Part shown: positions 22,729-33,786 of the stretch, piece by piece | Layout of the letters: every line of letters starts with the position of its first letter | How positions within the stretch are numbered: the first letter of the stretch is position 1 | NCBI GenBank assembly: GCA_964036665.1 | Contig: OZ038533.1 | Coordinates: 19,712,575-19,776,574, forward strand | DNA length: 64,000 nucleotides | Direction: 5' to 3' | Origin: Gordius sp. MW1 | Taxonomy: Eukaryota > Nematomorpha > Gordioida > Gordea > Gordiidae | Notes under the pieces: generated by a model | What the model saw: the letters and a program-made list of their open reading frames with translations, nothing else | Told to the model about the DNA's origin: nothing | The model's database searches: none | Made by a program: the position numbers and the translations under genes

Positions 22729-25667
22729 CAAAGACCAGATTGCCCGGCCAGGCCCGCTGCCCGAACCTGCCGGGCAGGGTCGGGCAGGGCAAATGTCCTA
22801 AATTTATATTTTTGGGCGGGCCCGGGCGGGCACGATGATAGGATTCGGGCTAGAATTTTTTTAGATAATGTATTATTTTGTTTCTTTTTTATTTGATTGT
22901 ATATTAAAATGCTAAAAGAGTTAACTAACTTGATTTCGCCATCCGTCCCCATGTTATTTTTATAATTTTTGCCCGAACCACTCTATTTCCATAAAGTCCC
23001 TATCCCTATCTACGTTCATGGAAAGGATTGAAATATTTATATTTATGTAGCCCTTTCAATGTTCGTAATTCACATGTGCCTAGTGTTTTCGGTCTCGAAA
23101 ACAAAATCTCGTCTCGTCTCGTGAGCGATTCAGAAAATCTCGATCTCGTCTCGTCTCGGTCTGGAAAAATCTCGATCTCGTCTCGTCTCGACTTTTAAAA
23201 AAATATACGGTTTTAAAATTTCTACTGTTTTATTAAAATATTAAATAAGTTTTAAAAAATCCAAATGGCCAACTTTTATATCTTTTGAAAAACTTTAATA
23301 CACACTTTTTAAAAATTAGCGGGACACGACATTTCATTGACAATATAAAGATATATATTAATTCAGAAAGATAACATTTTCTTAGAAAAGTGCAGACTAA
23401 AAAAACTATAAATAAATTTGAAGTATAGTAAATTAAATTATTTTTTTTAGCAAATTATAACATTTGTATCAAATTCACTGTGCCAGTTAACTAGAAATAG
23501 ACTTAGAAAATTATAAGCTCGCTTATAGTTGAAGTTGCATAATTGAGCAAATTGAGACCCTTTAGAAACCCTGGCAAGAGCTTCAAAGAGGCCTTAATAT
23601 ATTAAGGCAAACGTTTAAGTCCATTGATATAACCATCATAAATTATAGTCCATAATGTTTATTGCATGTTTACTATAGCATTATAAACCACAAAGTGCGA
23701 TTGACTTTTAATGATAATATTATTATTTACAGAATTGATAACTAGTTGCACACATTAAAACGTTGTAAAAAATAAATAAAAGCAGCATTATTATAAGATT
23801 AAGAACATAAAGTTCTACACTTTACATTAAAGTGCATGTATTTAAATTAAGGTCAAAAATTATTATAATCAAATTTTTATTCCAAATAATTACCTTCCAA
23901 TACTAACTAACTTTGCCATTAAATAGTTATATTTATCGAATACAGTATAGTTTCGTTTATTTTTTTTATATTGCACAATTATAGAAATTAGTAAATTTGA
24001 ATGAACCTGCCAACCCAGCTTATAATGTAAAAAGTAATGCATAAGCCAAAACTATGAATTAAAATGTCTTATTAAGTTTAAAAAAGGAACGTATACTACT
24101 AGTTGAATCATAAAAACTTCTACAAAACTTATGATTTAAGATTTAATCAATTACGGTGTCATTAAATACTCTTTTGTACTTTTGAAGTCGTTAGCCAGGT
24201 GCTCAAAAACATCGAGCCACCTTATCTTAACTTGTATAACTATTCAAACTGATTGATCACCAATTTATAACTACAGCATCATGCAGGATGAATAACTGCA
24301 AAATTAAAATATGGTTTAGTAATATTTACAAAACTCATTCTAAGTTTAAAATTTTGTAATATTTAATAATGCTATGGATACAAATATGTGATAAATATAT
24401 TATAAAATTATTCACATACCCTAAAGGTCAACCATATTTAGGTTAATGATTGCCAAATTGACTTTTAGCAAAAATATATAATTAATACACTTAAATTTTT
24501 TTAATATCAAATATATTCCATATATATTGATTTACACTTAATACCTTAAATTTAAATCATGCAAATTTAAATACACAATAATTTGCTAAAATCTAAAGAT
24601 CAATAAAAAGTCAAGATCTCGCCGAAAAAATCTCGTATCGTCTCGTCTCGACTCAAAATTCTCGTCTCGATCTCGACTCCATCTTTCAAATTCTCGTCTC
24701 GTCTCGGTTTTTCGAGACTAGACGAGACCGAGATTTTTCTCGGTTTTTCCGCATCACTACATGTGCCGTCTCTACATATCACAAAAGCGTCATGCTGAAA
24801 TTGACACAATGCATGCAAGTGTTAAATTTTTTTAACAAATCTTATTTGGTTTAACAAAGCTTCCCCAATACTCGTTGCTATCGCTAAGCATAATTAATTT
24901 CTATACCTTATTTTTTTTGCTTTAAATTAAAAAATTTTCCATAAATTACATTTAAATTCTATTGATAAATTATTGTTTTTGTGATAAAAAAGTAAGTTCT
25001 AAGAGCACATTGACTAATTTTATTCATTAAAAAGTTTATTTATAGGGCAGGGCATAGACGGGTTAATCCAAAAGGGGAGTATAATTTGTTTATTGTAAGA
25101 TTATTTTTAAAATATGTATACTTTAAACTTAATTAAAACATTGCTACACAAATATTTTCATGGACATCGGCTGCATTCAATTAATATTTTGCTTATATAT
25201 GATTTTTAAACGTTCTAACATGTTTGTCCCTTCTATTAAAATATTGTGACTAGAGCGGTTTTGCCAATGCTACTAATATTTCAAAGATCTAAACAAATTT
25301 TTTAGAAAGACCTAATACTAACTTTTTTGACTTATCAGGAATAAAATTAAAGATCAAAAGTTTCATTTTGAAAAATTATTCGACTTTTAAATAATATAGG
25401 AAATTAGATTTTGTCCGGGATAATAAAATATATATTTGGTTTATTCAATATGCCATTAATTAAATGCTTATTTTTTAAGTGTTTGAAAGAATTTGAGATA
25501 GAAAGATTTCGGGCCTAACAGGCAAATTTAATATTTCGAGCCGGGCATTTCGGGCAGCTCTAATGTTTCGGGCGGGCCCGGGCGGACACCTAGAAAGTTC
25601 GAGCGGGCAATGAGGGTAAGAAATTGAACCGGACCGGGTTCGGGCATCCAAACAAATCTGACCTTTG
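22729..25667. mobile_element. Outer hAT-like element with CGGGC-rich subterminal repeats
   Basis: The left end CAAAGACCAGATT..GCCCGG (22729) and the right end (reverse complement CAAAGGTCAGATTT..GCCCG, 25654-25667) are inverted. Both are followed inward by clusters of CGGGCAGG/GGGCGGGCCCGGGCGG motifs (22740-22860 and 25510-25660), far above local GC. Clustered short subterminal motifs are transposase-binding arrays in hAT elements. Flanking GTACAAAT and GACAAAT may be a decayed target duplication. Small frames at 22728-22952 and 25475-25672 are motif artefacts. The middle is interrupted by the element at 23081-24759. Confidence 0.5.
23081..24759. mobile_element. Inner hAT-type non-autonomous element, 8-bp TSD
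   Basis: The ends are TAGTGTTTTCGG and (inverted) TAGTGATGCGG, with dense TCTCGTCTCG repeats at both termini (23095-23205; 24612-24745). A perfect 8-bp direct repeat CATGTGCC flanks it at 23073-23080 and 24760-24767. The ~1.4-kb AT-rich interior has no transposase frame. A solo terminal fragment with the same motif lies at 55970-56045. Confidence 0.8.
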
Positions 25668-25889
25668 GACAAATGCTTAGTAAGTTGGCTAGTGCTTGGC
25701 GCCTTTCAATGTAAAACGTAATGCCATGAAAATTAATTTAGGTCAAAATTCAAATCAATGCTTCCCCTAACATTTTATTTAGAGGGGCTAACGCACCACA
25801 CCTTTTAATATCTGAAAGTAAGGGAGGGTGGAAACCACTAGATTAACTTAGGGAAGGGGACCAAAGCTTAAGTATTATCCTATTAGAAT

Positions 25890-26975
25890 CTGAATGAATT
25901 ATTAAACAATTTTCGCAATTTAAATTGCAGGTATTTCTGTTTTCGAGTATACCACTAATTAATGTCTTAGGGATAAATACACGTTTTTTTTCTTTATTAT
26001 AAAGGCGACCGTACAAAAATGAATAAAAATTCATTAAATTAATTTTTACAAGATTCTTTATGAGCTTCAAGATGTATATAATTCGCGATATTGTCAGAAT
26101 ACGAAAAAATATCAACATTATTAATATCAATTTTATGTTCATTAATCAAACGATTGATATGAAAATTGAGCCTTTCATATTTTCTATTCTTGTAAAAATT
26201 ATGTTTTCCTTGATTAATGGGTAATACATTAATATCGTTAATTTATTGAAGGGCTAACAAACTTTGGATAAATTCTAAATGGTGAGATGGGCTATTGCAA
26301 TTAAACACTATATCGCGTGATAATAACCCTCTAAATTTGTCAATGGACGTTCAGCCTCCAACCTTTGCAACATTTTATAGGGGAACAAGGGCCCTACCCA
26401 TGTATCTTCAATACAATCAAACCAATCTAAAGCTTCCGACGCCACAAAAATTTGAATACAATCATTGTACAATAAAATAATGTGTTGGGATATTAAAAAG
26501 GGGACTGCCAAAATTCTTCTCACACATTTTCGGCGGAAAATTGTGTTTTTATTGCACTACTCGTCCTCATTTTTCTCAAAATAGCTAGGGAAAAATGGAA
26601 TAAACATCCTTTATATATATGCAAGTAAAAATTAATATACCTTTAACTGCAGCATTAGGAAAAGAATCACACAAAGCCCTTAATGGTTTGCTCAAAATTA
26701 ACTCGCACATATCGTGGGAACAATGATAAGGAATACTCACTGCATAAATCTTTAATAGTTTTAAACAATAGAGTACAAGATGTTCTGGACTTGTCTGGTA
26801 AATATAACTGGCAGCACATGGTCCCAAAAATTGCAATGAATTGTGTAGATCTAGGGCAATGAAAATAATAATTAATCTATATAATATGTATACTTGTTCA
26901 AAGAATTGAGGACATACCTAGTATGTCCCATCGGCATATAAATTGCCACTAATAGCCAATTGTAGTGATTATGTA
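25890..26975 (-). pseudogene. MULE (Mutator-like) transposase remnant
   Basis: Downstream of the FLYWCH gene on the same strand, frames read NLYADGTY-stop-VCPQFFEQVY (~26940-26890), QTSPEHLVLYCLKLL and FPNAAVKG (26585-26836), DWFDCIEDTWVG and PLTNLEGYYHAI (26308-26523), then FIQSLLALQ and ERLNFHINRL (~26290-26150). This is the usual order of a MULE DDE transposase: the ADGT block carrying the first catalytic Asp, the mid block, the E-D-T-W-x-G block and the C-terminal helix. A stop after DGTY, several frameshifts and compression show it is dead. FLYWCH domains commonly precede MULE transposases, so this and the gene at 27026-28903 probably come from one element. Confidence 0.7.
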
Positions 26976-27025
26976 GCTAAAATCATCCAGAGTTAAGAGA
27001 ATTTATGTTTGGGGTGAAGTATAAT

Positions 27026-28903
27026 TTAGCTCTTTATTTTTGGAATTGGATGATTGTTAAGGCATATTCTTCTTAGTGTGTTTTTAACTGATGTTAATGT
27101 TGGTATTGCTTTCGGATAGTTTTTTAACTCTGGCACATCTCTCAGTCTTTGGGCAATGACCCGGTGATATATAGAAGACATTTTTTCTGCAGAGTTGTTT
27201 AAAACCTCAGTTTTTAACATATTAATTGTAATTATATACTCATAATCACCACGAGGAGGCTCGTGGTTATGATTATTTGTGACATGGCAAACCTCAGTCA
27301 CCTGAGCTTTGCCATGGCACGTTTTAGACCTGCATTTAAAGTAAGTTTTCTCTTTAAAAGTATTTTGTTTGGTGTATAAATAGCCATTAAAATGGAGGAT
27401 AGCCCCCTTTTTCTGAGATGCTAAAAATCTCATTGCTAAACAAACATTAAAAATAGATTAAAATATAAAAATAAGGATAAATTACTTGGTATGTTATTTG
27501 TGGAGGAGCATGAAGCCATAGTTAAACTTGTACCATTTACCACTATAAAAAAATAAAGAATAGCACCTTAAATTACTTGGAATGTAAGAATCTGTGGAGC
27601 ATGAATCCTTAGTTGAACTTGATCCATTTACTACTATAAAAAATTAAAAATTAGTATGTTAAATTACTTGGAACGTTAGAACTTGTTGAGCATGAATCCT
27701 TAGTTAAACTTGTACCATTTACAACTATAAAAAATTAAAAATTAGCACCTTAAATTACTTGGAATGTTAGAACTTATGGAGCATGATTCAATAGTTGGAC
27801 TTGTACCATTTACTATATAAAAAAATAAAAAATTAGCATGTTAAATCACTTGGAATGTTAGAACTTATTGAACATGATTGAATAGTTGAACTTGTACCAT
27901 TTACTAATATAAAAAATTAAAAATTAGCACCTAAAATTACTTGTAATGTTAGAATTTATAGGGCATGATTCAATAGTTGGACTTGTATTATTTACTACTA
28001 TAACTAATTAAAAATTAGCACCTTAAATTACTTGAAATGTAAGAATCTGTGGAGCATGAATCCTTAGCTGAACTTGTAGCATTTACTACAGTAAGAAAAT
28101 TAAAAATCAGCACCTTAAATTACTTGGAATGCTAGAACTTGTGGAGCATGAATCCATAGTTGAACTTGTACCATTTACTACAACAAAAAATTAAAATTAG
28201 TACGTTAAATTACTTGGAACGTTAGAACTTGTTTCACATGATTCAATAGTTGAACTTGTACCATTTACTACTATAAAAAAGTTATTAAATTAGCACCTTA
28301 TATTACTTGGAATTTTAGAGAGACTTGAGGTCAAACATTGGATACTAGTGTTTAGCATGGAATGTAAAATTTCCGTGCTGAAAACTATAAATATTTTAAG
28401 ACTGTTAAATTTAACACATAAAATTACCTCTTTTACTTGTGATATTTGAAGTAGAAGGCAAATCTTGGGTCCCATCCATTAAGCTTGTACAATATACTAC
28501 TTTATCAATTAATTATAACAAAGGATGAAATACTTGGTATATTAGAATTTGTTAAGGAGCTTGAAGGCATGGTTAAATTTGTACCAATTACTACTATATG
28601 AAATTACAAATTAGGATTAAATTACTTGCTATGTTAGAAATGTCATTAAGTGATTGGGACATGGAGATGATTTGTCTTAAGCCTGCTAAAAAAAATATTA
28701 TACTTATGCCAAAAATTTATACTTGTATGTGGGATATTTAAATGTTCTTTAGTAATAAAAAATGTATTTCCATCTTTTATAGCTCTGCCCAAACATTTAC
28801 TGTTGCGGCATCTAAGGTATATTTGGGAATTTTTTCCTGTTTTGTATTTCGTATAGTAAAAATTTTCATGGAAATACAGTGGTTGTTTTCTCTGCGTTAA
28901 CAT
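27026..28903 (-). CDS. FLYWCH double-finger gene with 13 tandem micro-exons
   Basis: Predicted 450-residue protein, 15 exons, all junctions GT..AG and all phase 1. Exon 1 (28903-28723) encodes FLYWCH finger 1 (YLRCRNSKC, then H-x5-H). Micro-exons follow at 28685-28626, 28593-28534, 28499-28437, 28384-28307, 28270-28214, 28177-28124, 28085-28032, 27997-27941, 27903-27850, 27812-27759, 27724-27668, 27633-27577 and 27542-27486. The last exon (27435-27026) encodes FLYWCH finger 2 (YFKCRSKTC..NNHNHEP) and a helical tail (LKNYPKAIPTLTSVKNTLRR), as in FLYWCH-MULE proteins. The micro-exons encode a Ser/Thr-rich linker with consensus VNGTSST..SCSTSSNIP. No stop interrupts the joined frame. FLYWCH fingers bind DNA; the linker's role is unknown. 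Start chosen: ATG at 28903; an additional 5' exon is possible. A decayed MULE transposase follows. Confidence 0.7.
27486..28685 (-). repeat. Tandem exon+intron duplication array
   Basis: Nine units of ~91 bp (27486-28270) repeat with strong identity: a 54- or 57-nt exon plus an intron (34-38 nt) of the form GTAATTTAAGGTGCTAATTTT..TATAG. The 54/57 difference comes from a second AG three bases on, or from the loss of one codon. Four more divergent units (28307-28685) keep the phase, the start and the SNIP-like exon end. Each intron has a CTAAT motif (branch-point-like) just upstream of a T-rich tract. Confidence 0.85.
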
Positions 28904-28977
28904 TTTTTATAAAGCAAATTAGAGTGATATAGGTGGTGATGAAAATGGTGACAAAATTGGGTGGTAACTCGTTATTT
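28904..28977 (-). promoter_or_regulatory. Short 5' flank of the FLYWCH gene
   Basis: On the minus strand a TTTATAAAAA sequence lies directly before the ATG at 28903. It is too close to be a usual TATA box for that ATG, so it may be chance or point to a different start. Confidence 0.2.
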
Positions 28978-29540
28978 AAAACTTAGCCTAGGCTATGCAT
29001 TCTCGATTTAAAGTGATAAATAACAAATCTTAAAAACGCATTTCTTAAACGTTCCATTCCCGAGCGCAGTCATCGCGTTCGTTAATTTGCATGTTATTGC
29101 TTACAAATAATAACGCGCCTCATTTTTTTAAATCTGAAATTTTTGAAGTTTTACAATCCACATAATATCAAATATTATTTTTGAATCATGGTTGAGGCAA
29201 TGCTTAGCTCAAAGAAATGGATGTGGGATTTTTGTTTCATTTAAGATAACATCAAGCAATAGTTCTCATTCACTTGATCTATACAAGTTTGATATATGAG
29301 GTTAGCCTTAAACTTTTTAAATTTCACCAACAATCAAGAATTTCACAATAGAATTCTCAAAACTATAATCAAAAAGTATTAATCATTGAATGAATTTTTT
29401 CTCAATTATATTCTTTGTATTAATTCATTGGACATCTAGAGAGATCACTAAAGAGTGACGGAAGTATACTCTAAGGGCACACAAGTGTTTTTACCTGAGA
29501 GTGCATAATCTTGCTTTTGTGATTTATCGGCTAATTATTC
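28978..29540. repeat. ~0.55-kb repeat, inverted copy at 40.5-41.05 kb
   Basis: The sequence beginning ACTTAGCC..GCATTCTCGATTTAAAG and ending near CTTGCTTTTGTGATTTA matches 40540-41050 on the opposite strand. It lies directly upstream of the FLYWCH/MULE gene, so it could be the 5' terminal region of that element. Short frames within it (e.g. 40870-41055) are not convincing genes. Confidence 0.7.
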
Positions 29541-29989
29541 CTTCAACCTTGTCCTGGAGCAAATCAAATGAGATTAATTCTATAACAAAAATTTAGATCA
29601 CTTTTTGATAGATGTTCAGCTCTTTAACATACAAAAACTACATGCTCATATGGATTCCAACTAGCAATTTTATTACTGTGTCTACACATTATTAAGATGA
29701 GGGTTTGGAGATATTTTCCACCTTTAGTCATTAATTACGTGTAGCAATGATTTACTATAATTAATATTATGGATTAATTACAATATGGGGGCTATGAGAA
29801 TATATTGTGATAATGATTGCGATATGTAATGTTGAAATAATGATGTTGAGATAAAACACGTTATTCAAATAAGCAAGCGGAAAGAAAGTAATGAATGATA
29901 CGGTCAAACAGCTGGTGATACAACGCGTGGCACAAGGATAAAGAATTTACATCATATCTTGTCAACTCGTATTTAATATCCTACAAATA

Positions 29990-31003
29990 GTCCCCTAAGT
30001 AGACGTGGAGCGTTACATAAAATTGCAAAACTTCTTGGGCCAATGGACATGACGGCTGGACTTGGTGGTAAGGTTGTCTTTAAGCGATCAATTGAAACGG
30101 TGTCCTTTTTCCATTGTGGTCTATGACAAAATAAGAATGCCTTTCGATTACCTTGTAAGGGCCTTCGTACGGAGGAACTAAAGCTTTCCGAAGCCGGTCA
30201 ATTCTTACAAATACGGGCTGTAACCAAATTGTTGGTAATCTGTTGTTTGATATTTGATGGTCGGTGGGTGTGAAAAGAACGTGATCAAGCTGCTCCTGAG
30301 GTGTTGGATGTAATCAGCGGCATTTATGTCGCGCTTTGAAGGTTGCAAAAAATCTCCTGGCAGTCTCAAAGAGGTGCCGCATACCAGCTCAGCGCTCGAA
30401 CAGGATAAGTCTTCCTTGACGGTGCTTCGGATACCTAGGAGTAAGAGGGAAATTCGATGAGACCACTTGGTAGCTTTTTGCGGTAGAACTTTTTAGCTGT
30501 GGATGAAATCGCTCTACTATACCATTGGCTTGTGGATGGTAAGCTGTAGTGGTTATATGATGGTAACCTAATAAAACAGATAAGTGTTTAAATAGGGCAG
30601 ATTGGAATTGGGGCCATCGGTCTGTGGCTAATGTAGTGGGTACTCTGTAGTTAGCTATCCAATGCGTCACAAATGTTCGGGCTACAGTTTCAGCTGATGC
30701 ATCCTTGATTGGGATTGCCACGGGCCACCGGGTAAAACGATCGACTGCGGTAAAAATATAGATGTGTCCATTAGAAGGCGGTAATGGGCCCACGAGGTCC
30801 ACGTGAACATGACTGAATCTTGCGTCCGATTCCGCGAAAATGGCTGGGACTGTGATTGTGTCTATTAACCTTGCATTTTTGGCATGGATCGCACTGTTTT
30901 GTCCAATCTCGCCCTCTTTATTCATTCCCAGCCAGACGAAACGTTTGAAATCTGTTTTAATGTTGGCGGGAGGCTGGATGCGACAGACTATGTAGGTGCT
31001 CAA
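29990..31003 (-). pseudogene. Integrase of the CsRn1-type element
   Basis: 30389-31003 has RFVWLGMNKE (degraded zinc-finger end), HVHVDLVGPLPPSNGH, FTAVDRFTRWPVAIPI, LATDRWPQF (Gly to Trp after the second catalytic Asp), AYHPQANGIVERFHPQLK (catalytic Glu). After a frameshift, ELVCGTSLRLPGDFLQ and a C-terminal PPYEGPYKVIER follow to ~30000. Confidence 0.85.
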
Positions 31004-31079
31004 AAACTTCGCGTCGGAGGCTCTTGGGTACTAAGAGTCAATCGTGGTGGATGTATCGCAGGTAAGGGTTAAACTCGTA

Positions 31080-32411
31080 CCTGGAATTGAACATTGATTC
31101 AATTTAAGGGATCCAAGCTCTTCAGTTGTATATTGTTCCCGCTTTTGTGACATAGCTATCTTTTCCGTTATTGTGGTATTTGTAAGTTGTATGGAGTCTA
31201 TCTATGTTCGCGAAAAAGCGTCCGCCACAATATTTGTCTTCCCTTCGATGAACTGAATGTCGGATGTAAATTGTGATATGTAATCTAGCTTTCGTATTTC
31301 CCGTGGTGAGTATTTGTCAGACTTATTAGTTAAAGCATAGGTCAGAGGCTTGTTATCTGTGTAAACTGTGAAGTCTTGCCCTTCTAAAACATGTCGATAA
31401 TGTCTTATAGAGAGGTAAATAGCAAGTAATTCCCTACCAAATGTGCTGTAGCGCGTCTGGGCCTTGTTTAATTTAAGCGAAAAAAATGATAGACCACTAC
31501 TTTCTCCATTTATTGTTGGTATAGGGCGGCGCCGATGGCGGTGTTTGACGCGTCGGTTAATAATGAGAGAGTGGCGCTTTCTACTAGGTGATTCAGGGTC
31601 GTAACCTCGTCAAGCGATTCCTTAGTCTTGTTGAATGCATCATGTGCGTCTTGCGTTAAAACGAGGGGTCCTTTTGAGTCATTGAGCAGATCAGTTAATG
31701 ACCGGAGGAGGAGTGCGCAGCTAGGTATAAAACGTCGGTAAAAATTTACTATACCTACGAAGCGACGAAGTTGTGTCATGGTTGTTGGGGTGGCAAAATT
31801 TTTGATAGCTGAGGTTTTGTCTGGTACCGGAGTTAGACCTTGTGGCGATACATGGTGGCCAAGGAAGTTAATTGCAGGTTGTCCCCATTCACATTTGCTT
31901 CCGTTAGTCTTGAGATCGAACTCAGGTAGGCGTTGGAAAACTTGACGGAGATGCTCTAAGTGTTGGGTGGTTGATGAGCTTGCAATTAAGATATCATCTA
32001 GATAGGCAAATGTAAAGTTCAGGCCTCGAAAGGATTGGTCGATGAAACGTTGGAAGGTTTGAGCGGAGTTACGTATCCCAAAAGGCATACGTGAATATTC
32101 GAATAGACCGAAGGGTGTGGTAATTGCTGTCTTTTTGATGTCGGCGACGGGAATTTGGTGGTAGGCTCGAACGAGATCTATCTTGCAGTAGTTGTTGTGC
32201 CGGCTAGGATGAGTGAAAAGTCGTGGAGGTGTGGGAGAGGATATCGATCTGGTACGGTTTGAGTGTTAAGGGCTCTGTAATCACCGCATGGTCGCCAATC
32301 CCCGTGTACTTTCTTTGGGACCATATGCAGAGGGGAAGCCCAGGGACTGTCCGAAGGTTGGATTATACCCAATTCAAGCATATGCGTAAATTCTTGTTTA
32401 GCTATTTTCAA
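31080..32411 (-). pseudogene. Reverse transcriptase / RNase H of the CsRn1-type element
   Basis: 32178-32411 gives [29 protein letters not shown] and DRYPLPHL. A frame change follows (motif A region, DLVRAYHQIPV, ~32180-32150), then 31510-32088 with MPFGIRNSAQTF, FAYLDDILIAS (YLDD), FLGHHVSPQG and the start of RNase H (LLTDASNTAIGAALYQQ). RNase H continues in another frame (DFTVYTDNKPLTYA, ~31380). Catalytic motifs are present but the reading frame is interrupted. Confidence 0.85.
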
Positions 32412-32699
32412 TTTAACGGGGTCTAGACGCCTAGGCTTGGCGTAAGCAGGTGGGCCTTGGGTGTTTATGTGATGGGCGACGTGATGCTTTACGTTAACCT
32501 TGTAATTAAGGGGGGGGGGGTATAAATTTCAGGGAATTCCTTTAATAAACTTGCGAATTCATTCACTAACGGTTGGGAGCAAGACTTAATTCTTGAAGAT
32601 GTTATTGAGGTGGGTACACTATTTGATATTGTTGCTGTCTGTGGGTCTATCAACCTTTTCCTTCTTAAATCTACTGTGAGATTGATAAAATCAAGAAAT

Positions 32700-32945
32700 C
32701 CGCCCTTAAAATGGGTGTTTTATTGTCTGCGATCGTAAATACCCCCTGAACGTTTTTCGCAAACCGAGATCAAGCGGTAAAGTAATTTGACCCTTTGGTT
32801 TCGATACAGTTGTTGTTGCTTGTAATTGAAAAGGGGCAGGTAGGGAACGTTGATTTGATTTAGGTGGCAGGACGCTGATGTCCGCGCCGACATCGACGAG
32901 CAAACGGTGCCCGGAAAGTTTGTCGATGATATAAAATAGGATACT
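32700..32945 (-). pseudogene. Retroelement aspartic protease fragment
   Basis: The frame 32706-32903 reads LVDVGADISVLPP, the flap-side region of a retropepsin. The active-site triplet is D-V-G where D-T/S-G is required, so the enzyme would be inactive. Confidence 0.7.
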
Positions 32946-32997
32946 ACGATGAATATGACAGAGCTCGGGCGTAGCCTTTCCCGGCTGGTCTAGGGAT

Positions 32998-33786
32998 TTA
33001 TATCGAAAAACGGAACGTGAAGAAGCAGGGAGGGGTAAATTTTTTGGCGTTGCTTTTAAAATTTTTGTGGTACCAGCACACGTCGCTGGCGTTATTATCG
33101 TTAAAGGAAAGAGAGCGACGTGAGTTATAGAGGGGGAACAGCCGGTGAGTAGAGGACCTGGCAGAATTTTCCGTTAGTTTCAGAACTTCCAGTGATAATT
33201 TTTTCACCATCTCTTTTAGACTTGAAATTTCATTGTTAGTAGATAAGCTATGTATGGTGTTGCCCTGATTTGCCTCTGCGATCCGATCAGCCGTTTCAGC
33301 TAATTTTTACGTACATTGCTCAGCAGCGAAAACTGCGAGAATGTTGGTAAAATGACTAGGCAATTTATTAAGCCACATTCGCTTTAAAATCTCATCGTCC
33401 ATGGTATAATTTCCAATCAGCTGTTTTATCTGTCGCAGCAACTGCGATGGTGATCAATCCCCTAATTCCAAATTATTTAAAAGATTTAATTGCTGCTGGT
33501 CGGAGTTTAGAGTACGACGAATTATTGTTAGCTTGTTACGTTCGAAGGCGTCGTCTTTGGTAATGTCCTCGAAAAGATCTTGTAATTCTGTACAAACGTT
33601 TTGAGGTAATGCCTCAAGTAGCAGGGCCAACTTACTTGAAGGATTGCTTACTTTGCGCAGACGAAATAATGTTTCTATTTTTGCGACCCAAGCTCTGGAA
33701 TTATCAGCGGCAAAATCGGGAAGTTTGAAAAATTGCTCCATCGCGTCGAGTTCACCACTTTGGAGATATTTTCCACCTTTAGTCAT
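32998..33786 (-). pseudogene. gag of the CsRn1-type element
   Basis: The frame at 33454-33786 carries the conserved gag block PDFAADNSRAWVAKIE, LFRLRKVS, LLLEALP. A second frame (32998-33210) carries CWYHKNFKSNAKKFTPPC. The clade's nucleocapsid zinc motif is C-x2-H-x9-C-x3-C, and the third ligand is Phe here. The gag frame starts inside the LTR: the ATG at 33786 is 26 nt before the LTR end. An intervening stop (~33455) and frameshifts separate the two pieces. Confidence 0.75.
33741..33757 (-). other. Primer-binding site (tRNA-Trp type)
   Basis: Three nt inside the 5' LTR (minus strand) lies TGGTGAACTCGACGCGA. It matches the complement of a typical metazoan tRNA-Trp 3' end at about 14 of 17 positions. 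tRNA-Trp priming is characteristic of CsRn1-like elements. Confidence 0.65.

Noticed and set aside
28290..28475. 61-residue minus-strand frame as a separate gene
   Set aside because: Only its middle (28307-28384) is an exon of the FLYWCH gene; the rest is flanking intron.
27480..28640. Array first read as an ordinary non-coding minisatellite
   Set aside because: Phase, splice sites and openness of all 13 units in one frame argue for coding micro-exons instead.
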